A stretch of 64,000 nucleotides of DNA from an uncultured Atopobiaceae bacterium (GTDB taxonomy: Bacteria > Actinomycetota > Coriobacteriia > Coriobacteriales > Atopobiaceae): NCBI GenBank assembly GCA_944322145.1, contig CALUNW010000011.1, forward strand, positions 31,320-95,319, in the 5' to 3' direction. Each line of letters begins with the position of its first letter. Position 1 is the first letter of the stretch. Position numbers and translations under genes: made by a program. Of the stretch, positions 36,217 to 44,078 are shown piece after piece. Under the pieces are notes generated by a model. The model ran no database searches and had not been told where the DNA came from. It saw nothing but the letters and a program-made list of their open reading frames with translations.

Positions 36217-37179
36217 TTACGAGCGGGACGCGCCGAGCTCCGGACCGCGCACGCCGGTGGCGTCGAAGGCGGGGACGAAGCTCTCCGAGACGGTGCCGCC
36301 CTCCTGCCACCAGATCCGCTCGAAGCCGAGGTCGTCCGCATGGCAGAGCGCGAGCTCGTACTCCTCCTCGGTCACGCCGCGAGCAAGCTCGCCTCCCTCG
36401 CGGCGACAGCGATCGTTGGGCGTGTACTGGTTCATGAGCGAGAGGTCGGCGCCGTTGCCGGCGATCTCCCACACGCGGTCGAGGACGGCGCACGTGTCGT
36501 CGACGTGGCCCGGGAGCACGAGGTGGCGCACGATGACGCCGCGCAGCATCCTGCCGTCGTCGCCGAGCGCGCGCCCACCCGCCGCCGCGACGCCCTCGAG
36601 CATGGCGGCAAGCGCAGAGGCTGCCGCGTCAGGGTAGTCCGGCGCGGCGGAGAGCTCCCCGGCGAGGGACGAGCTCGCGTACTTGAAGTCGGTGAGCCAC
36701 ACGTCGACCGTGCCCGCGAGGGCGCGCACGACCTCCGGAAGCTCGTAGCCGGACGTGTTGCAGACGATCGGCAGCCCAAGCCCGGCCTCGCGCGCGAGGG
36801 CGACCGCCTCGCGGACCTGCGGGGCAAAATGCAGGGCCGTCACCAGGTTGATGTTGAGCGCGCCGGCGCCCTGGAGCTCGAGCATCATCTCCGCGAGGCG
36901 CGCCGTCGTTACCGGCAGGCCGAAGCCGCCCCCGGAGATCTCGTGGTTCTGGCAGTAGACGCAGCCCAGCGGACAGCCCGAGAAGAAGATGGTGCCCGAC
37001 CCGGCCTCCCCGGAGATGGGCGGCTCCTCCCAGAAGTGCAGGGCGCTTCTCGCCACGCGCAGCTCCGAGGTCATGCCGCAGCGCCCGGACCTCCCCTGTG
37101 CGCGCCGCGCCCCGCAGCGGCGCGGGCACAGCGCGCACGCGGCGTAGGGATCCTTAGAGAGCAGGTCCTTCTCGCCCAT
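36217..37179 (-). CDS. Radical SAM protein, PflA-like (COG1313 type)
   Basis: An iron-sulfur enzyme expected to cleave S-adenosylmethionine to start radical chemistry. The cluster motif CxxxCxxC is GCPLGCVYCQNHEISGGG near residue 75. A second cysteine set at the N-terminus (CALCPRRCGARRAQGRSGRC) is typical of the COG1313 group often annotated as pyruvate formate-lyase activating-like, whose substrates are mostly unknown. ATG 37179 is used; GGGAGGAG lies 11-12 nt upstream inside the end of the preceding gene. ATG 37200 would overlap that gene by 17 bp. Function beyond radical SAM is inference. Confidence 0.85.
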   Translation of the reverse strand: MGEKDLLSKDPYAACALCPRRCGARRAQGRSGRCGMTSELRVARSALHFWEEPPISGEAGSGTIFFSGCPLGCVYCQNHEISGGGFGLPVTTARLAEMMLELQGAGALNINLVTALHFAPQVREAVALAREAGLGLPIVCNTSGYELPEVVRALAGTVDVWLTDFKYASSSLAGELSAAPDYPDAAASALAAMLEGVAAAGGRALGDDGRMLRGVIVRHLVLPGHVDDTCAVLDRVWEIAGNGADLSLMNQYTPNDRCRREGGELARGVTEEEYELALCHADDLGFERIWWQEGGTVSESFVPAFDATGVRGPELGASRS

Positions 37180-37183
37180 TGCG

Positions 37184-38371
37184 CTACGCGCTCCTCCCAT
37201 GATGGTGGTGGACCCTCTTGGCCTCCTCCTCGAAGGCGTCGTCGTCGGGGCCCACGAGCTCGTCCGCCCCCGTCTTGGGGTTGTAGTGGTGGAGCAGCAC
37301 GGGCTCGAAGAGGTGCAGGTGGCGGGCGAAGGCCATCGAGGCGAGCAGGAGCAGGCAGAAGATGACGATGCGCGGCACGGTGTCGACCTGAGTCATGACG
37401 AGCGAGCCCACGCACAGAAGCCCCGTCCACGCGTACATGACCAGAACGGCCTGGCGCTGGTCGTAGCCCTCATCGATGAGGCGATGGTGGATGTGGCCGC
37501 GATCTGCGTGGCTGATGCCGGTGTGCCCGCGCAGCCGGCGCACGATCGCCGAGAACGTGTCGATGATGGGGACGGCGGCGATCACGAGCGGGACGATGAT
37601 CGTGGTGAGGCCAGCGAAGCGCGTCACCGAGAGCAGCGACACCGCGCCGAGCGCAAATCCCAGCGTGAGCGCGCCGGAGTCGCCCATGAAGATCGAGGCG
37701 GGATGGAAGTTGTAGCGCAGGAAGCCGAGCGAGGAGCCCGCCACGGCGATGGAGAGCGCCGCGGCGTCGAGGCGGCCCGCCCAGACGGAGAGCACGAACA
37801 TCGTGAAGCTCGCGATGGCGGAGATGCCCGCCGCGAGCCCGTCGAGGCCGTCGATGAGATTGATGATGTTGGTATAGGCAACGAGATAGACGACCGTCAG
37901 CGGATAGGTGATCCAGCCGAGGTGGACGAAGCCCCCGGGCTCGAAGGGGTTGGAGATGTCGCCGATCACGAGGCCGCCCGCGACGGCGACCGTCGCCGCG
38001 AGCACCTGGCCGAGGAGCTTCTGGCGCGGCGAGAGCGAGAAGCGGTCGTCAAGAAGGCCCGTACCGAAGATGATCACGAAGGCGGCGACGAGAGCCGCGT
38101 AGTTGACGTCGAGCTTGGGCGAGGGCACCAGAACGACCGGCCAGCCCCAGTGCATGGTCCCAACGTACTGCACGGCGAAGGCGGCGACAATACCGCAGAA
38201 GATGGCGATGCCGCCCATGCGGGGCATGGGGCGCTTGTTGATGCGGCGGGCGTTGGGATAGTCGACCGCCCCGCACCAGATGGCAAGACGCTTGGCAAGT
38301 GGCGTCACGAGCAGGGTCGTTACGAGGGCAGCGGCGAATAGGCACAGATATGGTATCAAATCTGGTACCAC
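37184..38371 (-). CDS. Undecaprenyl-phosphate N-acetylaminosugar 1-phosphate transferase (WecA/TagO-like)
   Basis: An integral membrane enzyme moving a sugar-1-phosphate from a UDP-sugar to undecaprenyl phosphate, the first step of cell-wall polymer synthesis. The 395 residues span about ten helices. DYPNARRINKRPMPRMGGIA is the cytoplasmic substrate loop, NLIDGLDGLAAGISA carries catalytic aspartates, and MGDSGALTLGFALGA and TGISHADRGHIHHRLID (the HHR loop) are typical of WecA/TagO/TarO rather than MraY. GTG 38371 follows AGGGGGCGTA. The C-terminus is cytoplasmic and His-rich (VHHHHGRSA). It may feed the same envelope polymers as the gene set at 9-13 kb, but that is speculation. Confidence 0.9.
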   Translation of the reverse strand: MVPDLIPYLCLFAAALVTTLLVTPLAKRLAIWCGAVDYPNARRINKRPMPRMGGIAIFCGIVAAFAVQYVGTMHWGWPVVLVPSPKLDVNYAALVAAFVIIFGTGLLDDRFSLSPRQKLLGQVLAATVAVAGGLVIGDISNPFEPGGFVHLGWITYPLTVVYLVAYTNIINLIDGLDGLAAGISAIASFTMFVLSVWAGRLDAAALSIAVAGSSLGFLRYNFHPASIFMGDSGALTLGFALGAVSLLSVTRFAGLTTIIVPLVIAAVPIIDTFSAIVRRLRGHTGISHADRGHIHHRLIDEGYDQRQAVLVMYAWTGLLCVGSLVMTQVDTVPRIVIFCLLLLASMAFARHLHLFEPVLLHHYNPKTGADELVGPDDDAFEEEAKRVHHHHGRSA

Positions 38372-38549
38372 TACGCCCCCTCTCCCCTCTCATCGCCGCA
38401 TACGCCCTGCCATGATAGCCGAAACGTCCCCGGGGCGAAACGCCCGAGGGCTCCAACATGATGCCAAGACAGGCTGAAAAGACAGAAAGAGCACGTACAT
38501 CTCCACTCTTGCGGAGAAGAACGCGCAAGTCAAGACTGGTATCTCCATA
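38372..38549. other. Spacer upstream of the WecA-like gene
   Basis: Noncoding as far as I can see. It includes the ribosome-binding site and presumably the promoter of the minus-strand transferase. Base composition drops compared with the genes around it. Confidence 0.4.
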
Positions 38550-38559
38550 CGGAATCCCT

Positions 38560-38716
38560 ATAGTAGGAGATGTCGTCCCCCTGCGGTCAAACTGGGTGAA
38601 CCGACAAGCGTTACGAGGGAGTCCGATATCTCGTGTTCAGTACGGGTATCCTCCGTTGATGAGGAAGCCGGAACGCGCGATGGGGACGCCCACCTTATGA
38701 GAGGTGGGTTCATTAT
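38560..38716 (+). mobile_element. Probable remnant of an IS200/IS605-type TnpB element 3' end
   Basis: CTGCGGTCAAACTGGGTGAA, a GGGAGTCC block, GATGAGGAAGCCGGAACG and then CCCACCT-TATGAG-AGGTGGG followed by TTCATTA (38689-38715) occur in this order. This resembles the conserved 3' end of TnpB genes and their overlapping guide (omega) RNA, including the final right-end hairpin. A plus-strand frame reads SNWVNRQALRG and then MRKPERAMGTPTL before a stop. No catalytic part of TnpB remains, so it would be a decayed fragment. The match is from memory of such ends, not from a search. Confidence 0.45.
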
Positions 38717-39030
38717 CGAACCGCAGGGGGCGTCTTGGTGCCGCGGGTCATTCTCCACCCGACGCTTCGACCCTGTTTGCTCACCACCTGCACTGAGTTC
38801 GGTTCCTAGAAATGAGGGGGCCATAGAATCTCACTAAGCAGCATAATCCCCCTCGCCCGCCCCTCGAACCCGGCTCATTCGCTAAGAATCGCCTCGAGAC
38901 CCGCCGTCCACGCGACCTCCGGTACCTGCCGCTCATCCGTCCTTTCAGATTCCCATCGATCCCATTCCCACTCAATTGAGCTACTGTGAATCGTGTGGTT
39001 AATCAGCGCCCTTTAAGAAAGGAGAGTCTC
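38717..39030. other. Unassigned spacer before the zinc-ribbon gene
   Basis: About 310 bp without a convincing gene. AAGAAAGGAG near 39020 is the ribosome-binding site of the next gene. TTGAGC, 17 bp, TTAATC just upstream (about 38978-39006) is a weak promoter candidate. Confidence 0.35.
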
Positions 39031-39964
39031 GTGACCCACGTATGCCCAAAATGTGGGAGAACGTTCGACAGCGCCTTCTGCCCCGACTGTGGATCCCCTG
39101 CACCGAACACCCCCCCCCAATGAGACGCTAGCCTCACCAAAGCCCGCCGACGATTCGCCCGTCATTCCGGCCCACGCATCCTCGTCTTCAAGCGACTGGA
39201 CTGGTAAGAAACCTAAGAAGCCGTTCTACAAGAAGCCGTGGTTCATTGTCATCGTGGTCATTCTCATACTTGCGGCAATTGGGTCCGTGGGTGGCAAAAA
39301 TGACGCAGAAGATTCTGGCCCCAGTGGCACCAACGAAGCTCAGAATGAATCCTTAAGCGATCAGTCCGCTGAGGAAGAACCCGCAGAACTAGTATCCATC
39401 AGCGCAACCTACTCGGGCAGTACCGAGGCAGGCGTCTCCATCGAGACCGGAGTCGAGGGCATAGGAGTGCGCGGTACCTATGAGGATGGGAGCACGGCCG
39501 CACTTTCTGGCTGGACCGTCGACAATCCTGGGACACTCGTTGCAGGAACGACGTCAACCTTTACCATCTCATGTCAGGGCATGACGTGCACGCTTGACAT
39601 TGCGTGCACGACCGTGGATCCAGAGCAGTTCAAGGCGTCCTGCGTCTCTTATTCCTACGAGGAGCTCGCCCGCAACCCCGATTCATACATTGGCCAGAAT
39701 GTCGTCTTCAGAGGAGAGGTTATTCAGGTTCTTGAAGATGCCAGCGGGGTAACCATGCGCGTCAACGTGACCGAGGGAAGCTACGGAATCTGGGATGACA
39801 CAGTAATGGCCTACTACTCCTATGACGAGGGCGAATCGCGCATCCTCGAGGATGACATCATCACCATGTACGGAACCTTTGGAGGGCTCTATACATACGA
39901 ATCTGTCCTCGGCGCATCAATTACCGTACCGCTTATGTATGTCGAGGTGGTCGAACTAGGATAG
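39031..39964 (+). pseudogene. Zinc-ribbon, single-helix membrane protein, split by a frameshift at a C9 tract
   Basis: GTG 39031, with AAGAAAGGAG upstream, opens VTHVCPKCGRTFDSAFCPDC, a four-cysteine zinc ribbon. The frame meets TGA at 39121, right after a run of nine C (39110-39118). With eight C it would continue NETLASPKPADDSP, then the basic stretch TGKKPKKPFYKKPW and the membrane helix FIVIVVILILAAIGSVGG. Beyond are an acidic linker, an Ig-like region (YSGSTEAGVSIETGVEGIGV) and a C-terminal OB-fold-like part (NPDSYIGQNVVFRGEVIQVL). About 310 residues are expected when in frame. The tract may vary in length and switch the gene on and off, or it may be a sequence error. Ligand and role are unknown. 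Confidence 0.7.
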
Positions 39965-40013
39965 GAAGATAGGCCCCACTGAGCCGCACTGCCAGCCTTG
40001 CTCAAAGTTCTTG

Positions 40014-40042
40014 TTGACCCCGCACAGAATAATCGTCATAAT
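40014..40042 (+). promoter_or_regulatory. Promoter of tRNA-Ala
   Basis: TTGACC at 40014-40019 and CATAAT at 40037-40042 with a 17-bp spacer, about 20 bp upstream of the tRNA. Confidence 0.75.
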
Positions 40043-40062
40043 AACCAACGCGCAATGCGCCC

Positions 40063-40138
40063 GGGGACGTAGCTCAGCTGGGAGAGCGCTGCCTTCGCAA
40101 GGCAGAGGCCGGGGGTTCGAATCCCCTCGTCTCCACCA
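40063..40138 (+). tRNA. tRNA-Ala (anticodon CGC)
   Basis: Acceptor GGGGACG/CGTCTCC, the anticodon stem CTGCC/GGCAG encloses TTCGCAA, T-arm GGTTCGAATCC, encoded CCA. The anticodon CGC reads GCG codons. Confidence 0.93.
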
Positions 40139-40148
40139 TGATCGTTCT

Positions 40149-40180
40149 GGCCCGGATGCCTTAGGCGTCCGGGCCTTTTC
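40149..40180 (+). terminator. Terminator of tRNA-Ala
   Basis: GGCCCGGATGCC pairs with GGCGTCCGGGCC around TTA (one wobble) and is followed by TTTTCGTT. Confidence 0.85.
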
Positions 40181-40222
40181 GTTACTGCCGAGCCGTGCGA
40201 CACCGCATTCCGTGGCGGCGAT

Positions 40223-40480
40223 TTCTTCTCGATTAGTTTTTGCGCCTCGTCCGGGAAATCGGGCCTGCGGCGCTTAGGAAAACACCTTCATCCGGAGGGA
40301 GCCGCCGCCGAAGGGGTCCCGCCGCTCCGGACGAAGTGAGAATCCTAAGCGCCGCTCGTCCTTCTCGCCGGACGAAGAGGTTTACCTAAGCAGGGAAAAC
40401 GGCCCTTTCGGACGAAGCGAGTTATTCAAGCGCGAGGCGACTCAAACGCCTGACGGGGCGCAAAAGTTAATCGAGAAAGA
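40223..40480. repeat. Nested inverted repeats with CGGACGAAG units (possible structured RNA or REP cluster)
   Basis: The outer arms, TTTCTTCTCGATTAGTTTTT then GCGCC at the left and GGCGCAAAAGTTAATCGAGA at the right, are imperfect inverse copies about 258 bp apart. Inside, GCGGCGCTTAGGA and TCCTAAGCGCCGC pair perfectly, as do CTTCATCCGGAG and CTCCGGACGAAG with one mismatch. CGGACGAAG recurs near 40331, 40366 and 40410, each with a TAAGC- or CAAGC-like block about 15 bp on. No gene is credible between tRNA-Ala and the ABC ATPase gene. Confidence 0.6.
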
Positions 40481-40567
40481 CGCACGTTCCGGGACAGAAC
40501 GCGATCCTTAAGCAAGCGCCCGTTGTCCGGCTGGGATGCGGACCCAAGCCGTCCGCGGCGCCATACG

Positions 40568-41401
40568 TCACGCCTCGTACGAGCCGCGCAGGGAGTACCA
40601 CCCCTGGTCCTCCCCCACCACGAGCGGCACGTCGAAGAGGTCGCTCATCACCGGGCCCCGGAGCAGCTCCTCCTTGGGACCGTCGGCGAAGACCTCGGCA
40701 TCCTTGATGAGAAGGACGCGGCGGATCTCAGGGATGATGTCCTCGGGGTAGTGCGTCACGAGCACCACCGAGCGCCCCTCGGCGGCGAGCGTGCCCATGG
40801 TCTGGCGGACGTGGTACATGCCCTGGGGGTCGAGCCCGGTGCAGGGCTCGTCGAAGATGAGGACCTGGGGGTCGCGCACGAGCTCGCGCGCGACGAGAAC
40901 GCGGCGCACCTGACCCGTGGAGAGCGTCATGACGTCGCGGTCGGCGAGGTCGGCGATCCCCAGCCGCTCGAGAGCATCCTGTGCGAGCGCGCGGTCCTTC
41001 TCGCCCACCTTTCCGCGCAGCGGCACGCCGAGGGTCCCGAAGAGGCCGCCCACAACGATGTCGATGACCGGCAGGTGGACGCGCACCTGGTCGTGCATCG
41101 TGGAGCTCACGATACCGAGGGTGCGCTTGATGTCGGCGAGCTGAGGCCGGGCCTGGCCGCGAAAGCGCACGGGGGGCTCCTCCCGCCACAGGGGGAAGAC
41201 CTCGCGGGTGAGCAGCTGGATGAAGGTGGACTTGCCCGCCCCGTTGGGGCCGAGAAGGGCGACGTGCTCGCCCTCGGCAAGCGAGAAGTCCGCGACGTGG
41301 AGGATTGTCTTGCCGCCGCGCACGACGCTTGCGTCGTGGATCTGGAACAGCGGGGTCCCCTGTGCGGCGCCGTCCGCGCGGCCCTTCTCGATGGTTTCCA
41401 T
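40568..41401 (-). CDS. Stand-alone ABC-type ATPase
   Basis: A 277-residue ATP-binding protein with Walker A GPNGAGKSTFIQLL, the variant signature LSTGQVRRVLVARELV, Walker B QVLIFDEPCTGLDPQG and the switch His in VLVTHYPEDI. It resembles the YlmA/ModF group of orphan ABC ATPases, whose partners are often unknown. No permease or binding-protein gene is adjacent; the neighbours are a structured spacer and the divergent ilvA. It should work as a dimer, either as a transporter motor with a distant permease or in a non-transport role. Confidence 0.8.
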   Translation of the reverse strand: METIEKGRADGAAQGTPLFQIHDASVVRGGKTILHVADFSLAEGEHVALLGPNGAGKSTFIQLLTREVFPLWREEPPVRFRGQARPQLADIKRTLGIVSSTMHDQVRVHLPVIDIVVGGLFGTLGVPLRGKVGEKDRALAQDALERLGIADLADRDVMTLSTGQVRRVLVARELVRDPQVLIFDEPCTGLDPQGMYHVRQTMGTLAAEGRSVVLVTHYPEDIIPEIRRVLLIKDAEVFADGPKEELLRGPVMSDLFDVPLVVGEDQGWYSLRGSYEA

Positions 41402-41520
41402 TTGATGCCCCTTCGCCTCACGCCGAGGCGCCCCTGCCCCGGCAGGACTACTATAGGCAAACGAAAAACCGGTGACGGGGCCGTAACGCGCCGTCTACTT
41501 TTTAAGAGGAGAGGGGCACC

Positions 41521-42741
41521 ATGGCAGAGATGCTCACGCTCGAGGCGTTCGAGGAGGCCTCCGCGAAGGTCAGGGAGGTCACGCAGGAGACCAAGCTCGT
41601 GGAGAGCCCGTCGTTCTCCGCGCAGTGTGGCAACCGCGTCTGGCTGAAGCCCGAGAACATGCAGCGGACCGGCGCCTACAAGGTGCGCGGTGCCTACTAC
41701 AAGATCTCCACCCTCACGCCCGAGGAGCTCTCCCGAGGCATCATCACCGCGAGCGCGGGCAACCACGCGCAGGGCGTGGCCTTCGCAGCCACCCGCGCCG
41801 GGGCGCGCTCGGTCGTGGTCATGCCCGAGACCACGCCGCTCATCAAGGTCGAGCGCACCAAGGGCTACGGCGCCGAGGTCGTGCTTCACGGCGACGTCTA
41901 CGACGAGGCGTGCGACTACGCCCTCGAGCTCGCCGAGCGCGAGGGCCTCACCTTCATCCACCCCTTCAACGACCCCACGGTGGCGACCGGCCAGGGCACC
42001 ATCGCGATGGAGATCGTGCAGGAGCTGCCGCTCGTGGACACGATCCTGGTGCCGGTGGGCGGCGGCGGCCTCGCGTGCGGCGTCGCGACCTTTGCCAAGC
42101 TCCACAACCCCAAGATCCGCGTGGTGGGCGTGGAGCCCGAGGGCGCCCCGTCGCTTACCGCCGCGCTGGAGGCAGGCTCCCCCGTGCGCCTGCCCACGGC
42201 CAACACCATCGCCGACGGCACCGCGGTGCTCGAGGTGGGCGACCAGGTCTTCCCGTACCTGCGCGACAACCTCGACGACGTCATGACCGTGCCGGACGAT
42301 GAGCTCGTGGTGGCGTTTCTCGACATGGTCGAGAACCACAAGATGATCGTCGAGAACTCGGGCCTGCTCACCGTGGCGGCGCTCAAGCACCTTCCCGCCG
42401 AGAACAAGCGCGTGGTCTCCATTCTCTCCGGCGGCAACATGGACGTCATCACGATGAGCTCGGTGGTGCAGCACGGCCTGATCATGCGTGACCGCATCTT
42501 CACCGTGAGCGTACTGCTGCCCGACCGCCCCGGCATGCTCGTGCGCGTGGCGCAGGCCGTCGCGGAGCAGAACGGCAACGTCATCAAGCTCGAGCACAAC
42601 CAGTTCGTCTCGACCAACCGCAACGCCGCCGTGGAGCTGCGCGTGACGATCGAGGCCTTCGGCAGCGACCACAAGGCGCAGATCGTGGGCGCCCTCGAGG
42701 CCGCGGGCTTCTCCCCCACCCTCGTCCAGACCTCCCTGTGA
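41521..42741 (+). CDS. ilvA: Threonine ammonia-lyase (threonine dehydratase) with ACT domain
   Basis: A pyridoxal-phosphate enzyme deaminating threonine to 2-oxobutanoate, the entry to isoleucine. Of 406 residues, the PLP lysine is K54 in RTGAYKVRGAYYK. The serine/threonine loop is SAGNHAQGVAFA and the glycine-rich PLP phosphate loop is VPVGGGGLACGVA. A single ACT domain lies at about residues 325-405 (FTVSVLLPDRPGMLVRVAQA). This is the shorter form with one ACT-like domain, so allostery may be by isoleucine/valine or absent. AAGAGGAGAGGGG precedes the ATG. The stop TGA lies in GTGAGACAG, where the RAYT copy 2 module begins. The ilvDBNC genes follow after that module. Confidence 0.93.
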   Translation: MAEMLTLEAFEEASAKVREVTQETKLVESPSFSAQCGNRVWLKPENMQRTGAYKVRGAYYKISTLTPEELSRGIITASAGNHAQGVAFAATRAGARSVVVMPETTPLIKVERTKGYGAEVVLHGDVYDEACDYALELAEREGLTFIHPFNDPTVATGQGTIAMEIVQELPLVDTILVPVGGGGLACGVATFAKLHNPKIRVVGVEPEGAPSLTAALEAGSPVRLPTANTIADGTAVLEVGDQVFPYLRDNLDDVMTVPDDELVVAFLDMVENHKMIVENSGLLTVAALKHLPAENKRVVSILSGGNMDVITMSSVVQHGLIMRDRIFTVSVLLPDRPGMLVRVAQAVAEQNGNVIKLEHNQFVSTNRNAAVELRVTIEAFGSDHKAQIVGALEAAGFSPTLVQTSL

Positions 42742-42846
42742 GACAGTGAGGACTGACCCAAATGACCCAAATGGGGACAGGATACTTTTGGGACATCTGC
42801 TCGGATGTCCCAAAAGTATCCTGTCCCCATTTGGGTCTTTGGGTCA
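42738..42846. repeat. Family D palindrome (34-bp perfect arms), 3' side of RAYT copy 2
   Basis: Arms at 42764-42797 and 42804-42837 are perfect inverse copies around TGCTCG; each includes GACCCAAATGGGGACAGGAT and TTTTGGGACATC. Extra GACCC units extend it. The left edge GTGAGACAG (42738-42746) includes the ilvA stop codon, and the right edge GGGTCAC supplies the TGA stop (42844-42846) of the transposase gene. Confidence 0.92.
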
Positions 42847-43584
42847 CGTTGTCGCTCGCGTGATGGTCTTGGCCCCAATCCCCGTAAGCCGCTCAATTTG
42901 ACGGACAGAGAGCCCGCATTCGCGAAGAGCGCGAAGTTTCTCGTTTCTCTCGCCCGCCGGGAGCGCCCTCACGTCGTAAACGGAGACGTCTCCGAGCACA
43001 GACCTCGCCACTTCCCCCATCTCGTCGTCGGGAATCCTCACATGACCCGTGAACCTATAGATAGTCGAGGGCGCAGCGGAGCAGAACTCCTTGAAGCCTT
43101 CCACCCCGCCAAGCATGTCAAGAGTGACTTCCGTATCACAGATCTTTGGACCCGCGACATATTCCGAGTAGCTGCTCCAAGGGTACTCCTCGGCACGGCA
43201 GATGCCGCTCTTCTCAGGGTTGTTGTGAACATAGCGGACAGCCTCGAGAAGATATGCGTCGCTCTCGATGGGAGAGCTTTTGAACCGCTCTTGAAATACG
43301 TGCCCGACGTGACCGGTCCGCGCGTTGAAGCGCCGCGCGTAGCGCATGGCGAGCGAGCCGACGGCCTCGCTCAGGTTCTCCTCAGTGTCGCAGACCACAA
43401 GATGCACGTGGTTGCTCATGAGGCACCAGGCGACAACGTCGACCCCGCGAGCGACGAGGCAGCTCTCCACGAGGCTGAGAAACGCCCTTCTGTCGGCATC
43501 GTCCTCGAAGATCTGCCGCTTGCCATCGCCTCGCAGGATGACGTGATAGTACCCGCTTTCCGAAACCGCCCGCGCCTTACGCAT
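42844..43584 (-). CDS. REP-associated tyrosine transposase (RAYT), copy 2
   Basis: A 246-residue HUH/Y1 transposase. The HUH motif is H59-V-H61 in AWCLMSNHVHLVVCD and the likely nucleophile is Y82 in AMRYARRFNARTGHVGHVFQ. PWSSYSEYVAGPK and the C-terminal helix-turn-helix LSVRQIERLTGIGAKTI match copy 1 in layout. It differs throughout from copy 1 and is bracketed by quite different palindromes (family D), so each copy seems matched to its own repeat. ATG 43584 follows GGGGAGAGGGGGAGAC. It separates ilvA from ilvDBNC and runs against them. Confidence 0.9.
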   Translation of the reverse strand: MRKARAVSESGYYHVILRGDGKRQIFEDDADRRAFLSLVESCLVARGVDVVAWCLMSNHVHLVVCDTEENLSEAVGSLAMRYARRFNARTGHVGHVFQERFKSSPIESDAYLLEAVRYVHNNPEKSGICRAEEYPWSSYSEYVAGPKICDTEVTLDMLGGVEGFKEFCSAAPSTIYRFTGHVRIPDDEMGEVARSVLGDVSVYDVRALPAGERNEKLRALRECGLSVRQIERLTGIGAKTITRATT

Positions 43585-43643
43585 GTCTCCCCCTCTCCCC
43601 CGGTCCTTTCCTGATACCCAAAAGTGGGGAGGGCGTACACGTC

Positions 43644-43771
43644 GAGCGGTGAGACAGCGGTGACCCAAGTGACCCAAAAGGGGACAGGATACTTTTGGGA
43701 CATCTGCTCGGATGTCCCAAAAGTATCCTGTCCCCTTTTGGGTCACTTGGGTCCCCGCTGTCTCACCGCTC
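43644..43771. repeat. Family D palindrome (61-bp arms, one mismatch), 5' side of RAYT copy 2
   Basis: Arms 43644-43704 and 43711-43771 differ at one base and enclose TGCTCG. They share the inner 30 or so bp with the copy at 42764-42837. The outer parts carry GTGAGACAG (43650-43658) and CTGTCTCAC (43758-43766). Confidence 0.93.
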
Positions 43772-44078
43772 GGAGGCGAAACGGTGCCGTTCGCGGGCGA
43801 TTACGCCCCGGAAACACGACGCGCGTAGAGTAACGAGCCACGAGCAAATGCGATGACAGGGCCAGTACGGGCCGCATCCGTCCCACAGAGAGCGGGCAGC
43901 GTGAGAACCCGCGCCGGACGGCTCCGAAGACTCCCTCGAGCAGCTCGCGAGAACCTCCGCACGGCCGCCGGGACAACCCCGCCGACGTGCCGAGAAGTAC
44001 CGCGTGCCGGCGGCCACCGTGACGGCTTCGAGGCTGCGCCTCGCATTTCTCGCGCCAGACAAGAGAAAGCGAGGAAAC
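43772..44078 (+). promoter_or_regulatory. Upstream region of ilvDBNC, content unresolved
   Basis: 307 bp without a credible gene. It must carry the ilv promoter and possibly a leader. CGAGGC-TGC-GCCTCG at 44029-44043 is a small hairpin close to the start codon. I looked for a T-box antiterminator core and for an Ile/Val/Leu-rich leader peptide and found neither clearly; AGTACCGCG near 43997 is only a partial match to the T-box core. Confidence 0.35.

Noticed and set aside
43416..43746. Short frames reading GTGYFWDI-ADVPKVSCPLLGH through the family D palindromes
   Set aside because: They are translations of the repeat in both directions and would be annotation artefacts, not proteins.
43772..44078. 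T-box riboswitch upstream of ilvD
   Set aside because: Only AGTACCGCG resembles the antiterminator core; the stem I motifs and the expected terminator/antiterminator pair were not found.
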